Assembly: GCA_003569205.1 (NCBI GenBank)
Contig: BGOK01000005.1
Location: forward strand, 1-57,715
From: Verrucomicrobiota bacterium
GTDB lineage: Bacteria; Verrucomicrobiota; Verrucomicrobiia; Opitutales; UBA953
Length of the DNA stretch: 57,715 nt
Reading direction: 5' to 3'
The notes below the pieces were generated by a model. The model did not search any database. It was not told where the DNA came from and saw only the letters and a program-made list of their open reading frames with translations. This document shows, piece by piece, positions 55,981 through 57,715 of this stretch (its first letter is position 1; each line of letters opens with the position of its first letter). The position numbers and the translations under genes were made by a program.

Positions 55981-56532
55981 ATGAATAACCTTAATCTCAT
56001 CCTCGCAGGCGTCTTCTCTACCGTCGCCGCTTCGTTTGGTGGCTTGCTCCTCGCTGGCCATGCGCAGTTGGGTGCCCTCGGTCGGGCTCCGGCGGAAGAA
56101 GGCGGTCCGCTCTTTCCCTCTTTGGAACCGGGTCTAGCGATCCAAGGCCGTCAGGTCTACCTCCAGCTTGGTTGCGTTGCTTGCCACACCCAGCAGGTCC
56201 GTCCCGCTGGTCAGGGGAGCGATATCGCCCAAGGCTGGGGCGTCCGTCCCTCTGTGGCCCGCGACTACGTCCTGCAGTCGCAGGTTGCTCTCGGCAATCG
56301 TCGTATCGGTCCCGACCTCGCTAATTACGGTGCCCGGGCCAAGTCTGACGCTGAAATCGCCGCGCACCTTTCGGCTCCCGCCGCTGGCTCCGCCATGCCG
56401 GCCTTCCCGACTCTCTTTAACCAAGGCAAAGATGGCTCGCTCCAGCCTAATGAGCGTGGCACGGCCCTCATCGCCTACCTGAAATCTCTTCGCCAGGACT
56501 ACTCCTCGCCCGAAGCCAAATTGAAGCAGTGA
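55981..56532 (+). CDS. CcoO-like monohaem cytochrome c (cbb3 subunit II family)
   Basis: 183 residues. The N-terminal helix (LILAGVFSTVAASFGGLLL) is an anchor. QGRQVYLQLGCVACHTQQVRP, DIAQGWGVRPSVARDYV, GNRRIGPDLANYG and the distal M139 in GSAMPAFPTLF are all CcoO signatures; the haem cysteines are C65 and C68. Unlike its CcoN-like partner it keeps its haem site. It lies 12 bases after the CcoN-like gene and 4 bases before the next cytochrome gene. Confidence 0.92.
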   Translation: MNNLNLILAGVFSTVAASFGGLLLAGHAQLGALGRAPAEEGGPLFPSLEPGLAIQGRQVYLQLGCVACHTQQVRPAGQGSDIAQGWGVRPSVARDYVLQSQVALGNRRIGPDLANYGARAKSDAEIAAHLSAPAAGSAMPAFPTLFNQGKDGSLQPNERGTALIAYLKSLRQDYSSPEAKLKQ

Positions 56533-56536
56533 ACCC

Positions 56537-57226
56537 ATGAACGATTCTTACCGTCCCAATGACCGTCACCGTCGCCCTCGGGCGTCGAACGATGCAGGCA
56601 CCGAAGGTTTTTCCGACGGGCGCCTCGTCGAGGTCCATCATCAGCTCGCCAATGACAAGGAAGAGCCCGCCGAAGGCTTCGCCTTGTTGCCGGTCATCGT
56701 TGTTTTTCTATTTTGCGGTTTCGGCTTTTGGGCCGGCCTTTACCTGACCCGCAATTCGGACGGTTTCAATCCAGGCTCCTTCGACCTCGATGCCCCGCGG
56801 GCCTTGGTTGATAACGGACCGAAGGAATTCGAACCCGATCCGGTGAAGGGCGAGAAACTCTACGTCACGAACTGTGCCGGCTGCCACCAGCCTACAGGCT
56901 TGGGTGTTGCTGCTGCTTTTCCCCCGTTGGCTGGTTCTCCCTGGGTCGCTGGCAATGAAGAGCGTCTGCTTAAGATCATTATTGGCGGCTTGGCTGGTGA
57001 ACTCGATTACAAGGGGACCAAGTATAACGGGGCTATGCCCAATGTCGGCGCCGGCCTCAAGGACGCCCAGATTGCGCACATTGCTACCTACGTCCGCCAA
57101 GCTTGGGGTAATGCCGCTGGCCCGGTGACGGATGCCAAGGTCGCCGAGGCCCGCAAGGCCGTGGGTGCTCGTGCCTCCTATAGCCCGGCTGAAATCCTGC
57201 AGGCTCACCCGCTGGAAATTAAGTAA
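56537..57226 (+). CDS. Membrane-anchored cytochrome c (CcoP-like position)
   Basis: 229 residues. An Arg/Asp-rich cytosolic N-terminus (DRHRRPRASNDAGTEG) precedes one helix (LLPVIVVFLFCGFGFWAGLYL). The periplasmic domain has one haem site, C113-AGCHQPTG, and ends with YNGAMPNVG and TYVRQAWGN, homologous to the cytochrome at 53752. A CcoP would have two haems; here only one is present. It is the last gene of the operon, followed by a terminator. It probably accepts electrons from ACIII or the CcoO-like subunit. Confidence 0.9.
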   Translation: MNDSYRPNDRHRRPRASNDAGTEGFSDGRLVEVHHQLANDKEEPAEGFALLPVIVVFLFCGFGFWAGLYLTRNSDGFNPGSFDLDAPRALVDNGPKEFEPDPVKGEKLYVTNCAGCHQPTGLGVAAAFPPLAGSPWVAGNEERLLKIIIGGLAGELDYKGTKYNGAMPNVGAGLKDAQIAHIATYVRQAWGNAAGPVTDAKVAEARKAVGARASYSPAEILQAHPLEIK

Positions 57227-57249
57227 GCCCGCGGTTTGGGCTGAAAAGC

Positions 57250-57286
57250 AAAAAGGCCCGAGGCTTGCGCCTCGGGCCTTTTTATT
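57250..57286. terminator. Bidirectional terminator at the end of the ACIII operon
   Basis: AAAAAGGCCCGAGG-cttgcg-CCTCGGGCCTTTTT is a perfect 14-base stem with A and T runs on both sides, placed between the operon end (57226) and the convergent trxA end (57304). Confidence 0.95.
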
Positions 57287-57303
57287 AGCTTAGCCGCTCA
57301 GGC

Positions 57304-57640
57304 TTAGGCCGTTTGGTGCTTCTTGATGAAAGCGGCGATGTCACCCTTCGGGCGGGCACCGACGATTTTATCCACGACTTGACCATCCTTGAAGAGGAAG
57401 AGGGCGGGAATCGAAGTCACGCCTAGCTGGGTCGCGAGGTTACGGTTCGTGTCCACGTCCACTTTGCAGATCTGCACAGTCGTGCCCATCTCAGCCGCGA
57501 GCTGGTCAAGGACCGGGCCCAACTGCTTACAGGGGCCGCACCAGGTTGCCCAGAAGTCCACGAGGACGGGCACGGTCGACGCTTTAATCGTCGATTCGAA
57601 GGTGTTGCTGTCGAGGTTGGTAATCAGAATCGGATGCCAT
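57304..57640 (-). CDS. trxA: Thioredoxin; N-terminus disrupted
   Basis: Disulfide reductase of the cytosol. VLVDFWATWCGPCK has the redox pair, KVDVDTN, the cis-proline in TSIPALFLF and a GARPKGDI end. The frame in use opens only at a GTG at 57573, which would remove the first strand and helix. Upstream the same frame encodes ILITNLDSNTFESTIKAS, clearly thioredoxin-like, but without a start codon. The only ATG (57638-57640, MAS) is one frame off, and deleting one base near 57628 would give MASILITNLDS. An indel, real or technical, is the likely cause. It converges on the ACIII operon. Confidence 0.88.
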
Positions 57641-57648
57641 GGAAGGTC

Positions 57649-57715
57649 TTAGCCCTTGGTCTTAGAGAAGAGCTCTAAGTACAAGAAGACGGCTGCACTC
57701 AAGGAAGCCACAAGG
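57649..57715 (-). CDS. C-terminal end of a probable membrane protein (partial)
   Basis: On the minus strand an open frame runs from the right edge to a TAA at 57649-57651. It encodes 21 residues, with a hydrophobic stretch (LVASLSAAVFLYLELF) and the basic end SKTKG. It looks like the last membrane helix of a protein encoded upstream of trxA. Too short to name. Confidence 0.4.
   Translation of the reverse strand, partial: LVASLSAAVFLYLELFSKTKG

Noticed and set aside
54517..57226. Functional cbb3-type oxidase (ccoNOP)
   Set aside because: The subunit I homologue lacks all haem b, haem b3 and CuB ligands, and the CcoP-position protein has one haem, not two.

Overview
The window reads as a chromosomal segment of a Verrucomicrobiota bacterium, probably of the Opitutae side of the phylum (inference). 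The case rests on PVC-type dehydrogenase/HEAT/haem fusion proteins, one with a DUF1080 domain; a complete alternative complex III (ACIII) operon; a DhnA-type class I aldolase; start codons preceded by C/T-rich leaders with almost no Shine-Dalgarno sequence; and menaquinone biosynthesis (menA). It carries no rRNA, no CRISPR array, no insertion sequence and no phage genes. It is mostly core metabolism with a few lineage-specific genes.

Layout. 1-8.4 kb: the tail of an unknown gene, a badly frame-disrupted DUF1080/PVC dehydrogenase gene, a flavin-dependent halogenase, a small acidic tail-anchored protein, a glycosyltransferase, a cluster of palindromic intergenic repeats, and a lineage-specific protein whose Gly-Pro-Arg repeat contains a frameshift. 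8.4-15 kb: tRNA-Leu(GAG), purD, a low-molecular-weight phosphatase, rpiB, glyA (frameshifted), a type II pseudopilin, menA, a dCMP deaminase and yqgE. 15-24 kb: an M23 peptidase with a lipoprotein and a hypothetical gene, an isochorismatase-fold hydrolase, tsaD, a MidA-type methyltransferase and a 1442-residue PVC dehydrogenase with two c-type haems. 24-33.4 kb, minus strand: a DUF2157/GDYXXLXY membrane protein, class I aldolase, SulP transporter, DUF2017, clpS and a cytosolic hybrid histidine kinase. 33.4-39.6 kb: tRNA-Leu(CAG), a GNAT acetyltransferase, a zinc-free L36/L31 pair, a secreted beta-rich protein, a sigma-70 factor, trpE and an rRNA-methyltransferase-like gene. 39.6-45.3 kb: a GH13 debranching enzyme, then gap-pgk-tpiA.

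45.4-57.2 kb is the most distinctive block. An AT-rich control region precedes actABCDEF, which encodes ACIII, a quinol:cytochrome c oxidoreductase. In the same tight operon follow a membrane-anchored cytochrome c, a CcoN-like cbb3 oxidase subunit I, a CcoO-like monohaem cytochrome and another anchored cytochrome c. The CcoN-like protein aligns end to end with true CcoN but has lost every histidine that binds haem b, haem b3 and CuB, and also the cross-linked tyrosine. It cannot be a catalytic oxidase subunit, and no catalytic oxidase lies in the window. My inference is that the last genes form an electron-wiring or assembly module attached to ACIII.

Reading-frame breaks occur in four otherwise recognisable genes (the DUF1080/PVC gene, the repeat protein, glyA and trxA). 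Those in glyA and trxA look more like sequence errors than decay.
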